From Clostridiaceae bacterium (GTDB lineage Bacteria > Bacillota > Clostridia > Oscillospirales > Acutalibacteraceae): a stretch of DNA of 6,331 bases. The notes below the pieces were generated by a model. The model saw only the letters and a program-made list of their open reading frames with translations, was not told the origin of the DNA and made no database searches. Each line of letters opens with the position of its first letter. Positions within the stretch are counted from its first letter, which is position 1. The stretch lies in NCBI GenBank assembly GCA_016297645.1, contig JAEDGF010000096.1, positions 1 through 6,331 of the forward strand, in the 5' to 3' direction. This document shows positions 1 through 6,180 of the stretch, one piece after another. Position numbers and translations under genes: made by a program.

Positions 1-250
1 GAGCGAAAACCAGCCGGTCAAAACCGACACGGGTTCAAGTCCCGTCAGCCTAAGCTGCCGTACGGGCGGCGGTCGACAGCTAAAAATACTACGGGTCGGC
101 GGTCGGCTTGTCACCTGACGGAGCAACGCCGCGCCGGGTCGGCTGCCGTCGGGGTGAAATACCGCTGTCGATATGAATCATAATCGGGTTCGGCGACTGT
201 CCGCGCAAACGAGCCGCGCGGGGAGATTGCCGCCTATTCTGCCGTACCCG
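1..250 (+). ncRNA. Possible structured RNA, 5' end cut by window edge, family unknown
   Basis: This stretch holds no credible protein gene on either strand. It is GC-rich and can form many stems when read on the plus strand. They include 15-18 with 23-26, a perfect T-arm-like hairpin at 29-45, 53-57 with 77-81, and a hairpin at 106-124. At the right end is a nested set: 185-189 with 246-250, 192-195 with 231-234, and 201-206 with 216-221. The words CGGGTCGGC (92-100 and 136-143 region) and CTGCCGTAC (55-63 and 239-247) recur. The T-rich tract on the plus side of the hairpin at 271-337 would suit the end of a plus-strand transcript. I compared it by memory with tmRNA, RNase P, 6S, SRP, cobalamin, FMN and T-box elements and found no convincing match. 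The RNA call is inference from fold potential and absence of genes. Confidence 0.3.
15..45 (+). other. tRNA T-arm-like hairpin next to a small stem-loop
   Basis: Positions 29-45 form a perfect 5-bp stem (ACGGG with CCCGT) closing the loop TTCAAGT. That fits the TTCRANY consensus of a tRNA or tmRNA T-loop, with the usual G-C closing pair. Just upstream, 15-18 and 23-26 pair (CGGT, loop CAAA, ACCG), in the place of the long variable arm of a class II tRNA (Ser, Leu). Against a normal tRNA, no CCA follows the acceptor position (46-53 reads CAGCCTAA), and no anticodon loop with a T at position 33 fits the bases before it. It may be a decayed tRNA end, a tRNA-like domain of a larger RNA, or chance. 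Confidence 0.35.
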
Positions 251-270
251 TTTTCAATGCACCCATTAAG

Positions 271-337
271 CAAACAAAGACTATAATTCCCGGAGCCTTT
301 TATTTTAATGAGGCTGCGAAATATAGTCTTTTGTTTC
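271..337. terminator. Long imperfect hairpin, probable bidirectional terminator
   Basis: A perfect 10-bp inverted repeat, AAAGACTATA (276-285) and TATAGTCTTT (322-331), encloses further pairing: 287-289 with 318-320, and 294-298 with 311-315 (AGCCT/AGGCT) around an AT-rich loop. The arms extend outward through AAAC/GTTT after one bulged base. On the minus strand it lies downstream of the HU gene and would end that operon, with TTTGTTT at the exit. On the plus strand the exit is still richer in T (331-352), so it could also stop a transcript coming from the left edge. The outer stem is AT-rich, which weakens the call a little. Confidence 0.6.
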
Positions 338-369
338 TTGTTTTGTTCTTTTGTGCGCCTGATGCGCCA

Positions 370-385
370 GCCCCTCGGACGGGGT
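370..385 (-). other. Short GC hairpin in the 3' UTR of the HU gene
   Basis: CCCC at 371-374 pairs with GGGG at 381-384 around the loop TCGGAC, and a G-T pair extends the foot. It sits 13 bases past the HU stop codon in the direction of transcription. No T-run follows on the minus strand, so it is not a terminator by itself. It could protect the 3' end of the message or pause polymerase before the larger hairpin at 271-337. Confidence 0.3.
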
Positions 386-398
386 CATATACAGGGTC

Positions 399-671
399 TT
401 ATTTAACTGCGTCTTTGAGAGCAGCGCCCGCCTTGAAGCCGGGAACCTTGCAGGCTGCGACCTTGATCTTTTCGCCTGTTCTGGGATTACGGGTCTCTTT
501 TTCGGCTCTTTCGCGAACATCAAAGGTTCCGAAGCCGATGAGCTGTACCTTGTCGCCCTTTTTAAGAGCCTCGGTAACTGCATCAAAAACTGCTTTTGTT
601 GCCGCTTCGGCATCCTTCTTGGAAAGGCCTGCTTTTTCGGCTACTGCTGCAACAAGTTCTGTCTTGTTCAT
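399..671 (-). CDS. hup: HU-family DNA-binding protein
   Basis: Encodes 90 residues, the standard length for bacterial HU, a dimeric nucleoid protein that bends DNA with little sequence preference. The N-terminal helical half (MNKTELVAAVAEKAGLSKKD, 1-20, continuing to about 40) is the dimer body. It is followed by the family signature GFGTF (46-50) with VRERAEKETRNP (52-63). The RNPRTGE stretch (61-67) is the tip of the DNA-binding beta arm, and Pro63 is the residue that intercalates into DNA in known HU structures. The ATG is preceded by a perfect AGGAGG (679-684) seven bases away, the best ribosome site in the window, in keeping with an abundant protein. The gene lies 38 bases after mazG and is the last of the run. 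HU beside mazG is seen in other Firmicutes. HU rather than IHF is favoured by the ordinary Firmicutes context. A stronger promoter inside mazG could also serve it but was not found. Confidence 0.96.
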   Translation of the reverse strand: MNKTELVAAVAEKAGLSKKDAEAATKAVFDAVTEALKKGDKVQLIGFGTFDVRERAEKETRNPRTGEKIKVAACKVPGFKAGAALKDAVK

Positions 672-709
672 TTTTATTCCTCCTGGTATATTTCAAAAGC
701 CGAGTTTCC

Positions 710-1516
710 TCAGTCATTTGTTCTTTTCTTAGCTTCGTCCCAGAGGCGGTCAAGCTCCTCTATCGAAGCGGTTTTCATATCAACGCCGTTTTCACGGGCG
801 AGTTCTTCCGTTATTTTAAAGCGTCTTGCGAATTTATCCGTTGCGGCGGTGAGCGCCTCCTCGCCGTCCGTTTTGGCGAAACGACAAACATTTACGCAGG
901 CAAACAGGAGATCACCTATCTCCTCCGCCGTATGCGCGCCGTCGTTTTCCGCGAGGGCTTCCTTAACCTCGCCTGCCTCCTCGTAGACCTTATCGAGAGC
1001 GCCGTTTATATCATCCCAGTCAAAGCCCGCCTTTGCTGCCTTGTGCTGAATCTTCTGCGCACGCATGAGCGCCGGAAGCTCGCGCGGAACGGACTCGATA
1101 CTGTCGGACACCGTCTTTTGCTTTTTCGTCTGCATTTTGATTGCGTCCCAATTCGAGAGTACCTCGCCTGTGGACGAAACGGTAACATCGCCGAAAACAT
1201 GGGGGTGGCGAACGATGAGCTTTTTGCAAATCTCGTCGCAGACATCATCAAAGGTGAAATTGCCCTTTTCGGTTTCCATCTGAGTATGGAGAACTATCTG
1301 CAAGAGGACATCGCCGAGCTCTTCGCGCAGAAGCGGAATGCTCTTTTTGTTTATGGCTTCAACGACCTCGTAGGTTTCCTCTATGAAATTCTTTTTGATA
1401 CTCTCGTGGGTCTGTTCGCTGTCCCACGGACAGCCGCCCGGGGCGCGGAGAATCGCAATAATATCGACAAGGTCGGAAACGGTATAACTATCTTTGAATT
1501 CAAACCCGTCAACCAT
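710..1516 (-). CDS. mazG: MazG nucleoside triphosphate pyrophosphohydrolase
   Basis: A cytoplasmic enzyme that cleaves NTPs and dNTPs to the monophosphate and pyrophosphate, clearing abnormal nucleotides. From the chosen ATG it has 268 residues, close to E. coli MazG (263). Two MazG domains are visible. The first has LRAPGGCPWD (23-32), EETYE (46-50) and EELGD (65-69), giving the metal-binding ExxE...ExxD set E47, E50, E66, D69. The second has FDWDD (165-169), YEEAGEV (178-184) and EEIGD (198-202), giving E180, E183, E199, D202. Both domains keep all four acidic residues. I prefer ATG 1516 over a TTG at 1549 because AAGGCGG lies about eight bases upstream of the ATG, while the TTG has no ribosome site. 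Unlike Bacillus YabN, it lacks the N-terminal tetrapyrrole-methylase domain. It follows the flippase by 45 bases and precedes HU by 38, so co-transcription is likely. Confidence 0.95.
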   Translation of the reverse strand: MVDGFEFKDSYTVSDLVDIIAILRAPGGCPWDSEQTHESIKKNFIEETYEVVEAINKKSIPLLREELGDVLLQIVLHTQMETEKGNFTFDDVCDEICKKLIVRHPHVFGDVTVSSTGEVLSNWDAIKMQTKKQKTVSDSIESVPRELPALMRAQKIQHKAAKAGFDWDDINGALDKVYEEAGEVKEALAENDGAHTAEEIGDLLFACVNVCRFAKTDGEEALTAATDKFARRFKITEELARENGVDMKTASIEELDRLWDEAKKRTND

Positions 1517-1561
1517 AAGTATTACCGCCTTTTCCTGATTATTGCGCAAGCAATAGACATT

Positions 1562-3334
1562 TTAACCTATAAGTCCGTATTTTTCAAGTACTTTTACAAT
1601 TTTTCTTCCTTTCGGGAGCATTAAAATATCGTCTTTTGACAGGGAACGAGTCGCAAAGAGCGAAAGAGCATAGCAAACCACCGCCGCGAACACACCGGCA
1701 ATGACCGCAATGTTGTCCGCAGACAGGAACGAAGAAAGCCCCTCGGTGGGAATAAAGTGTTCGTAGATGCCGTTTATCGCCCATGCGGCAATGCCGGAGA
1801 GGACGGCGCAGAACAGCGGCTTTAAGAAAGTCCCCTTCCAGTCATACTTTATCTCTGCGGTTTTCGCGAGTGCGGCAAGCCCGTACACGACCATTACGAT
1901 GTTGCAGAGAATAGAGCCTATCGCCGCGCCCTGAATATTTATCGACGGGATACTGACGAGGACGAAATTCGACACGAGCTTCACCACCGCGCCGAGCGCC
2001 ATGGCTTTAATGGGAACATCGGTTCTGTCGACCACTTGAAGCATATTTGTTATGGGCTGCGTGAGCGCCAAAAAGCAGACGGACACGCCGTACATCATGA
2101 GAATGGGCGCGATATACGGCAGCGCCGGGGCGTTTATCTCGCTCATGCCGTACACCATGTTGAGGATATCGGGCGCGAGGGCGACGAGTCCGCAGCCTGC
2201 CGGGAACGCCAAAAGCAGAGTAAGGCGCAGAACGGACTGAATGCTGCTCTCTACACCGAGCCTGTCGCGCTTGACCCACGCGTGAGTGAGGACGGGGACG
2301 GCGCTGAGTCCGAAGGTGACGGTGAAGGTAGGGACAATATTTTTTATTTCGAGAACCGTGTCGTACGCGCCGTAGAGATAGTCTTTGAAATTGACAGCCG
2401 TTTCGGGCGTAAAGCCGCGCGCGGCGATAATGCCGGGGTACATATTCGCGACGGTGTTGAAATCGGCGGACAAGACATACATAAGGCGGCTCGGAATGAC
2501 CCAGTTATCAATAAGAGTCGTTATGTTGAAAATGACGGAGCTTACCGCAATGGGGACTGCAAGCGCGATAAGCTGCTTTGAAAGCGACGCGAAGCTCTCG
2601 GCGGGCGCGCAGACGCGCAGCTCGGCAGAAGTGACGGAGTTTTTGTCGAAGGCGCGGCGGATAACAAGGTACAACAGAGCCGCAAGCGACCCGACCGTAA
2701 CGCCCATAATGGCGGCGGCGGCAGCCCACGCCTGCTGTTTTTCGGTCACTATATCCTTAAAATACGGGATTTTGTCGGCAAAGGACGCGCCGGTGCCGAT
2801 GACTATGTTCACGAAAAGCCATCCGAAAATCAGCTTGCCGAAGGCTTCGAATACCTGCGACACCGCCGAGGGAGTCATGTTGCCGAGTCCCTGGTAGTAG
2901 CCGCGGTAGCCGCTCATGACGCAGCAGAAAAACAACGACGGAGCAATGGCGATGATAGCCGGGACGGCGTTCAGAACTCCGTCCGACATGGACGACGCGA
3001 ACGGCACGGCAAGCAGAATTATTACAGCCGTACCGACGATACCGAGTATCGCGAACAGCAAAATCGACACATTAAACAGCTTTTTGACATCCCGATATCT
3101 GCCCTGAGCCGCCTTTGCCGCAACTATTTTTGCGACCGCAGTGGGCAGCCCGGCAAGCGCTATCGAGTAGATGGGGGTATAGAGTGCGTAGGCGGTGGCA
3201 TAGTAACTTTTGCCCTCCATGCCTATCTTGTAGGTCACATAGACCTTAAAGAAAACCCCCGCGAGCTTGACCGCAATGATAGCGACCGACAAAATGAGCG
3301 CGCCGTTTATAAGTGATTGATTTTTTCTCGCCAT
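1562..3334 (-). CDS. MurJ/SpoVB-type polysaccharide lipid flippase (MOP superfamily)
   Basis: A 590-residue integral membrane protein with about 14 hydrophobic segments (for example 10-30, 88-112, 120-142, 253-275, 368-388, 403-425, 445-465, 503-524, 540-562). The motif SGYRGYYQGLGNMTP (141-155) followed by SQVFEA is typical of the SpoVB/YabM/MurJ branch of the polysaccharide exporter families. Proteins of this type flip undecaprenyl-linked sugars, such as lipid II or polymer units, across the cytoplasmic membrane. The exact substrate cannot be read from sequence. Its place directly before mazG matches YabM of Bacillus. It is longer than the roughly 520-540 residues I would expect. Part of the excess is a loop near 285-330 between a DNWVIPSRL segment and the next membrane span, rich in polar and aromatic residues. 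The ATG has GGAGG five bases upstream and starts 12 bases after hemZ, indicating coupled translation. I give no symbol because several paralogues share these motifs. Confidence 0.9.
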   Translation of the reverse strand: MARKNQSLINGALILSVAIIAVKLAGVFFKVYVTYKIGMEGKSYYATAYALYTPIYSIALAGLPTAVAKIVAAKAAQGRYRDVKKLFNVSILLFAILGIVGTAVIILLAVPFASSMSDGVLNAVPAIIAIAPSLFFCCVMSGYRGYYQGLGNMTPSAVSQVFEAFGKLIFGWLFVNIVIGTGASFADKIPYFKDIVTEKQQAWAAAAAIMGVTVGSLAALLYLVIRRAFDKNSVTSAELRVCAPAESFASLSKQLIALAVPIAVSSVIFNITTLIDNWVIPSRLMYVLSADFNTVANMYPGIIAARGFTPETAVNFKDYLYGAYDTVLEIKNIVPTFTVTFGLSAVPVLTHAWVKRDRLGVESSIQSVLRLTLLLAFPAGCGLVALAPDILNMVYGMSEINAPALPYIAPILMMYGVSVCFLALTQPITNMLQVVDRTDVPIKAMALGAVVKLVSNFVLVSIPSINIQGAAIGSILCNIVMVVYGLAALAKTAEIKYDWKGTFLKPLFCAVLSGIAAWAINGIYEHFIPTEGLSSFLSADNIAVIAGVFAAVVCYALSLFATRSLSKDDILMLPKGRKIVKVLEKYGLIG

Positions 3335-3346
3335 ATGAACCTCCGT

Positions 3347-5014
3347 TCAGATTCGCAGTCCGCTTTTTTGCTTGCGGCCGATCTGTTCGTCAAATCTGTT
3401 TATATATTCATACGGGTATTTGAAGTTATATATTCGTTCTACCCTCTCGCCGCCCGGTGTGACGAGCTTTGTCACCGCACCGCCGCCGCAGGCAACGACG
3501 GAATGAAGCTCCTCCATCATATATATGTTGTAAAGGCATTCTTTATCGGGCTTGCACCAGCCGATATTTTCAAGGTTTCCTATACTTTTGGACTGGCGGT
3601 ACATATAGTACGGCAAAAAGCCCTCTTTCGTGAGCAGCTGCTGCGAAAAATCCGTCATGCGGACGGTGTCGCGGCAGACATTTTCGGTTTCGTGTTCCGT
3701 TACGATATTTGCGGAGCGTTTGAGAGCAAGCGTATGCACCGTGATGTTGTCGGGGGACAGCTCGACGGCTTTTTCGATACTCGCCTTGAAGCTCTCGTAT
3801 GTGTCGCCGGGCAGCCCGGCTATGAAATCCATGTTTATAGAATCGAACCCGACTTCGCGCGCCAAAAGATATTTTTCGACCGCGTCGTTTCCCGTGTGGG
3901 GTCTGCCGATGTTTTTGAGGACCTCGTCCGAGAAGGTCTGCGGATTTATGCTCACGCGCGTGACACCGGCGTTTTTGAGAACCACGAGCTTTTCGCGGTC
4001 GACGGTGTCGGGTCTGCCGGCTTCAACGGTGAACTCGCGCACCGAACGCATATCGAACGACCTTGTAAGCGCGTCGGTAACGGTTTTAAGCTCCTCGGCG
4101 GTAAACGAAGTGGGCGTTCCGCCGCCGATGTAGACGGTTTCGAGGTGCAGACCGGAGTCTTTCGCCATTTCGGCACACATTTCTATTTCTCGGCAGAGAA
4201 GCCGGATATACTCCGGGATGAGCTTTTTCGCGGACGCTATCGAGTGCGACACGAACGAGCAGTAGGAGCAGCGCGTGGGACAAAACGGGACGGAGATATA
4301 CAGCGAAAACGAGTCGGGCGTGTTGAGTGAGACCGCCCTTTTCTGCACGGACGCGACCGAGAGGGCAAGGGATGCCTTTTCGGGCGAAACAAGATACTCG
4401 TTTACAAAGAGCGACCTCGCGTTTTCGTCCCCCGTTTTTTCGGCAAGACGGCGCATGAGCTTTGACGGGCGCACGCCGGTGAGAATGCCCCACGGCGGCA
4501 CTGTTCCCGTTATCTCGGACAAGACGCGCACCATTGCCTTTGCAAGCTGCTTTTCGCCGTCCGGTATACCCTTGTCGGGCGAGTGCGGAGGGACACAAAA
4601 GCCGTTTTCGGCTGTTTTGCCGTCAATTTCGGCACGGCAGAAATACTCCGTTTCGTCACCGTTTTGCCGCTCGGCGGTAAAGATACGGCGGACTGACGGG
4701 CTTTCGGAGCTGCCCGCCCCTGCCGGGCTTCCGTTCTCCGGATGGGAGGAAACTCCGTCACCTTCGTGCGCGGACGAATGCAGCGCACCGCCGGGGCAGG
4801 AGGAAGCGCCGCGTTCGGTGCTGCCGGTTTCGGTTGCGCAGTTACCGTTTTCGGTTGCGCTGCTGCCCTTTTCGGTTGCACTGCTGTCGATTTCGGTTGC
4901 GGCAGAGCCGTCCGGCAATGTGTCGGAGAATATTATTTTTTCGAGCGGGAAAAAGATTCTGCATATTTTTTCGCACTCGTAGAGGTAGCTGTGTCCCTGT
5001 GTATAAATTATCAT
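3347..5014 (-). CDS. hemZ: HemZ-type radical SAM protein (coproporphyrinogen dehydrogenase-like) with a low-complexity insert
   Basis: A cytoplasmic radical SAM enzyme of the HemN/HemW/HemZ group, 555 residues. The cluster motif CPTRCSYC gives C245, C249 and C252 (CxxxCxxC), ligands of the 4Fe-4S cluster. YIGGGTPT (295-302) is the SAM-contacting motif, and RVSINPQTF and DFIAGLPGD follow as in the family. PWGILTGVRPSK (174-185) before the barrel is characteristic of HemZ rather than HemN. HemZ is annotated as oxygen-independent coproporphyrinogen III dehydrogenase, but activity is not established for most members, and related HemW proteins are heme chaperones. Residues about 36-108 are a Ser/Thr/Gly/Glu/Pro-rich insert between the first N-terminal segment (MIIYTQGHSYLYECEKICRI, 1-20) and the conserved remainder. 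It accounts for the extra length over the usual roughly 490-500 residues. The ATG has only a weak GGA upstream. A 75-base gap precedes it, and the flippase follows after 12 bases. Catalytic residues are intact, so it looks functional. Confidence 0.9.
   Translation of the reverse strand: MIIYTQGHSYLYECEKICRIFFPLEKIIFSDTLPDGSAATEIDSSATEKGSSATENGNCATETGSTERGASSCPGGALHSSAHEGDGVSSHPENGSPAGAGSSESPSVRRIFTAERQNGDETEYFCRAEIDGKTAENGFCVPPHSPDKGIPDGEKQLAKAMVRVLSEITGTVPPWGILTGVRPSKLMRRLAEKTGDENARSLFVNEYLVSPEKASLALSVASVQKRAVSLNTPDSFSLYISVPFCPTRCSYCSFVSHSIASAKKLIPEYIRLLCREIEMCAEMAKDSGLHLETVYIGGGTPTSFTAEELKTVTDALTRSFDMRSVREFTVEAGRPDTVDREKLVVLKNAGVTRVSINPQTFSDEVLKNIGRPHTGNDAVEKYLLAREVGFDSINMDFIAGLPGDTYESFKASIEKAVELSPDNITVHTLALKRSANIVTEHETENVCRDTVRMTDFSQQLLTKEGFLPYYMYRQSKSIGNLENIGWCKPDKECLYNIYMMEELHSVVACGGGAVTKLVTPGGERVERIYNFKYPYEYINRFDEQIGRKQKSGLRI
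4828..4911 (-). repeat. Four 21-bp tandem repeats inside hemZ, encoding a heptapeptide repeat
   Basis: Four consecutive 21-base units start at 4828, 4849, 4870 and 4891. Each begins TTTCGGTTGC on the plus strand and diverges in its second half. Read as hemZ codons they give ATETGST, ATENGNC, ATEKGSS and ATEIDSS (residues 60-66, 53-59, 46-52 and 39-45). A shorter decayed unit (TTCGGTGCTGCCGG) lies just before 4828. The period is a multiple of three, so unit gain or loss would keep the reading frame. The peptide is polar and probably disordered. Confidence 0.9.
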
Positions 5015-5089
5015 AGTGTTGTTCCGATTTGTTATATTTTTGTATTATTGCCGTTTTTATAATCGTTTCGACCGCGAAGTGCGGACGCG
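5015..5089 (-). promoter_or_regulatory. AT-rich gap before hemZ, possible internal promoter
   Basis: This is the longest gap between genes of the run and the only AT-rich one. Read on the minus strand it contains -10-like words (TATAAA, TAATAC, TATAAC). A TCGAAA word lies 18 bases before TAATAC, but no -35 box close to TTGACA is seen. A 4-bp stem (5072-5075 with 5081-5084) lies just after the MBL stop codon and is too weak, and lacks the T-run, to be a terminator. A secondary promoter for hemZ and the genes after it is plausible but unproven. Confidence 0.25.
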
Positions 5090-5713
5090 TCAGCGCAAAA
5101 ACGGGTTGTTGTCCTTTTCGAATAAAAGGCTCGTTTCCGTGCCGTGACCGGGGTACACACGCGCGTCGTCAAAGCGGCTCATAAGTATTTTGAGCGAATT
5201 TATAAGCTCCTCCGCGTTTCCGCCGAGATCCGTCCGCCCGACGGAGCGGTAAAAAAGAGTATCGCCCGAAAACAGGCTCCCGTCAGCATAAAAGCAGACC
5301 GACCCCTGGGTGTGCCCGGGAGTTGAAAGAACGGAAATGCTCGTTTCCCCGAGGGTCAAAACAGATCCGTCATGCAGAAGGATATCGGGAGAAACACTCT
5401 CCTGCGCGAACGAGCCGAGATGCGCGTTGAAGCTCTTGTACTCGTCCGTTAGGCATTCTGCGTCCCGCTCGGAAATACAGACCTTTCCCCCGGTTCGCCT
5501 TTTAAGCTCGGCGACACCGCAGATGTGGTCGAAATGACCGTGCGTCAGAAGAATATATTCAAGGCGCTTCACGCCTGCACGGTCAAGGAGTCTTTCGTAA
5601 TCGCGGTTAAAGACGGCGCAGTCCACGGCGGCGGCAAGAGCCGTCGCTTTTTCTTTAATAATATAGCAATTTGTTCCGTATGCGCCTACCGGAGCAGTAA
5701 AAACTTCAATCAT
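5090..5713 (-). CDS. MBL-fold metallo-hydrolase (glyoxalase II-like, YqgX/YcbL type)
   Basis: A 207-residue cytoplasmic enzyme of the metallo-beta-lactamase fold. The metal-binding set is complete: THGHFDH at 57-63 (H58, H60, D62, H63), H134 in TPGHTQGS, D151 in FSGDTLF, and H190 in YPGHG. GRTDL (160-163 region) is typical of the small single-domain YqgX/YcbL group, which resemble glyoxalase II but lack its C-terminal substrate-binding domain. The true substrate is uncertain. Many members hydrolyse thioesters such as S-lactoylglutathione in vitro. I chose ATG 5713 because it overlaps the dtd stop as ATGA and begins the protein at the usual first strand. A GTG at 5737 would add eight residues with no better ribosome site. 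No clear Shine-Dalgarno is seen, so translation probably depends on dtd. The usual DPG after the second strand is replaced by DCA (31-33). Confidence 0.92.
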   Translation of the reverse strand: MIEVFTAPVGAYGTNCYIIKEKATALAAAVDCAVFNRDYERLLDRAGVKRLEYILLTHGHFDHICGVAELKRRTGGKVCISERDAECLTDEYKSFNAHLGSFAQESVSPDILLHDGSVLTLGETSISVLSTPGHTQGSVCFYADGSLFSGDTLFYRSVGRTDLGGNAEELINSLKILMSRFDDARVYPGHGTETSLLFEKDNNPFLR

Positions 5714-6180
5714 CTTTTTATCTTGGAGTTTGCCCACTCGTCCGTGTCGAACACGATGGTGACGGGTCCGTCGTTGACGAGCGACACCTGCATATCCGCA
5801 CCGAAAACGCCCTTGTCGACCTTTTTAACGCCCTCTTTATAAAGCGCGGAAACAAAATACTCGTACAGTGCTTTTGCCTGAGCCGGAGGAGCGGACGGCG
5901 TGAAGGACGGACGGTTGCCCTTTTTGACATCGGCGCAGAGCGTGAACTGCGAAATGCACAGAATCTCGCCGCCGATATCGAGTATCGACTTGTTCATCTT
6001 GCCGTTTTCGTCCTCAAAAACACGCAGCATGGCTGTTTTCATGGCGAGGAGGTCGGCTTCGCGCTCACTGTCGCCGTTCATCACGCCCAAAAGAAGCATA
6101 TAGCCCTTCGAGCATTCGCCGACGGTCTTGCCGTCAACAGCGACCGAAGCGCCGGTCACTCTCTGTATGACTGCACGCAT
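5710..6180 (-). CDS. dtd: D-aminoacyl-tRNA deacylase
   Basis: Dtd hydrolyses D-amino acids, and mischarged glycine, from tRNA, preventing their use in translation. It is a cytoplasmic homodimer. The 156-residue length is close to the family norm of about 145-150. The N-terminus MRAVIQRVTGASV (1-13) is the classic Dtd start. ISQFTL (76-81) contains Thr80 of the active site. NRPSF (89-93) and NDGPVT (136-141) carry the cross-subunit Gly-Pro motif (G138-P139) that enforces chiral selectivity. The start ATG shares one base with the TGA of the preceding gene, with GGGGGT nine bases upstream as ribosome site. The MBL gene overlaps its end by four bases. In many Firmicutes dtd follows relA. The last residues (EWANSKIKR) are a short polar extension of no clear role. 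Confidence 0.97.
   Translation of the reverse strand: MRAVIQRVTGASVAVDGKTVGECSKGYMLLLGVMNGDSEREADLLAMKTAMLRVFEDENGKMNKSILDIGGEILCISQFTLCADVKKGNRPSFTPSAPPAQAKALYEYFVSALYKEGVKKVDKGVFGADMQVSLVNDGPVTIVFDTDEWANSKIKR

Noticed and set aside
29..215. Circularly permuted tmRNA, suggested by T-arm then GCAAACGAG
   Set aside because: No CCA, no D-arm-like GGATTCGAC motif, and the frame from GCAAAC does not end in a tag-like LAA stop.
150..235. Resemblance to cobalamin, FMN or T-box elements (GGGGTGAAATACCGC, GGCGACTGT, GGGGAGATTGCC)
   Set aside because: Only short words match. The order and spacing of the conserved boxes are wrong, and no plus-strand gene follows.
305..732. Overlapping frames on both strands around the HU gene
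   Set aside because: They cross the terminator and the HU coding region in other frames, and only the 90-residue HU frame has family motifs and a strong ribosome site.
1514..1549. TTG start giving a 279-residue MazG
   Set aside because: No ribosome site lies before it, while the ATG at 1516 has one and gives the usual family length.
596..1624. Plus-strand frame of 342 codons opposite mazG and the flippase end
   Set aside because: It is the mirror of mazG, which has complete family motifs on the other strand. The plus frame shows no domain and no ribosome site.
3317..4330. Plus-strand frame of 337 codons opposite hemZ
   Set aside because: It lies over the conserved radical SAM core of hemZ, and its product matches nothing I recognise.
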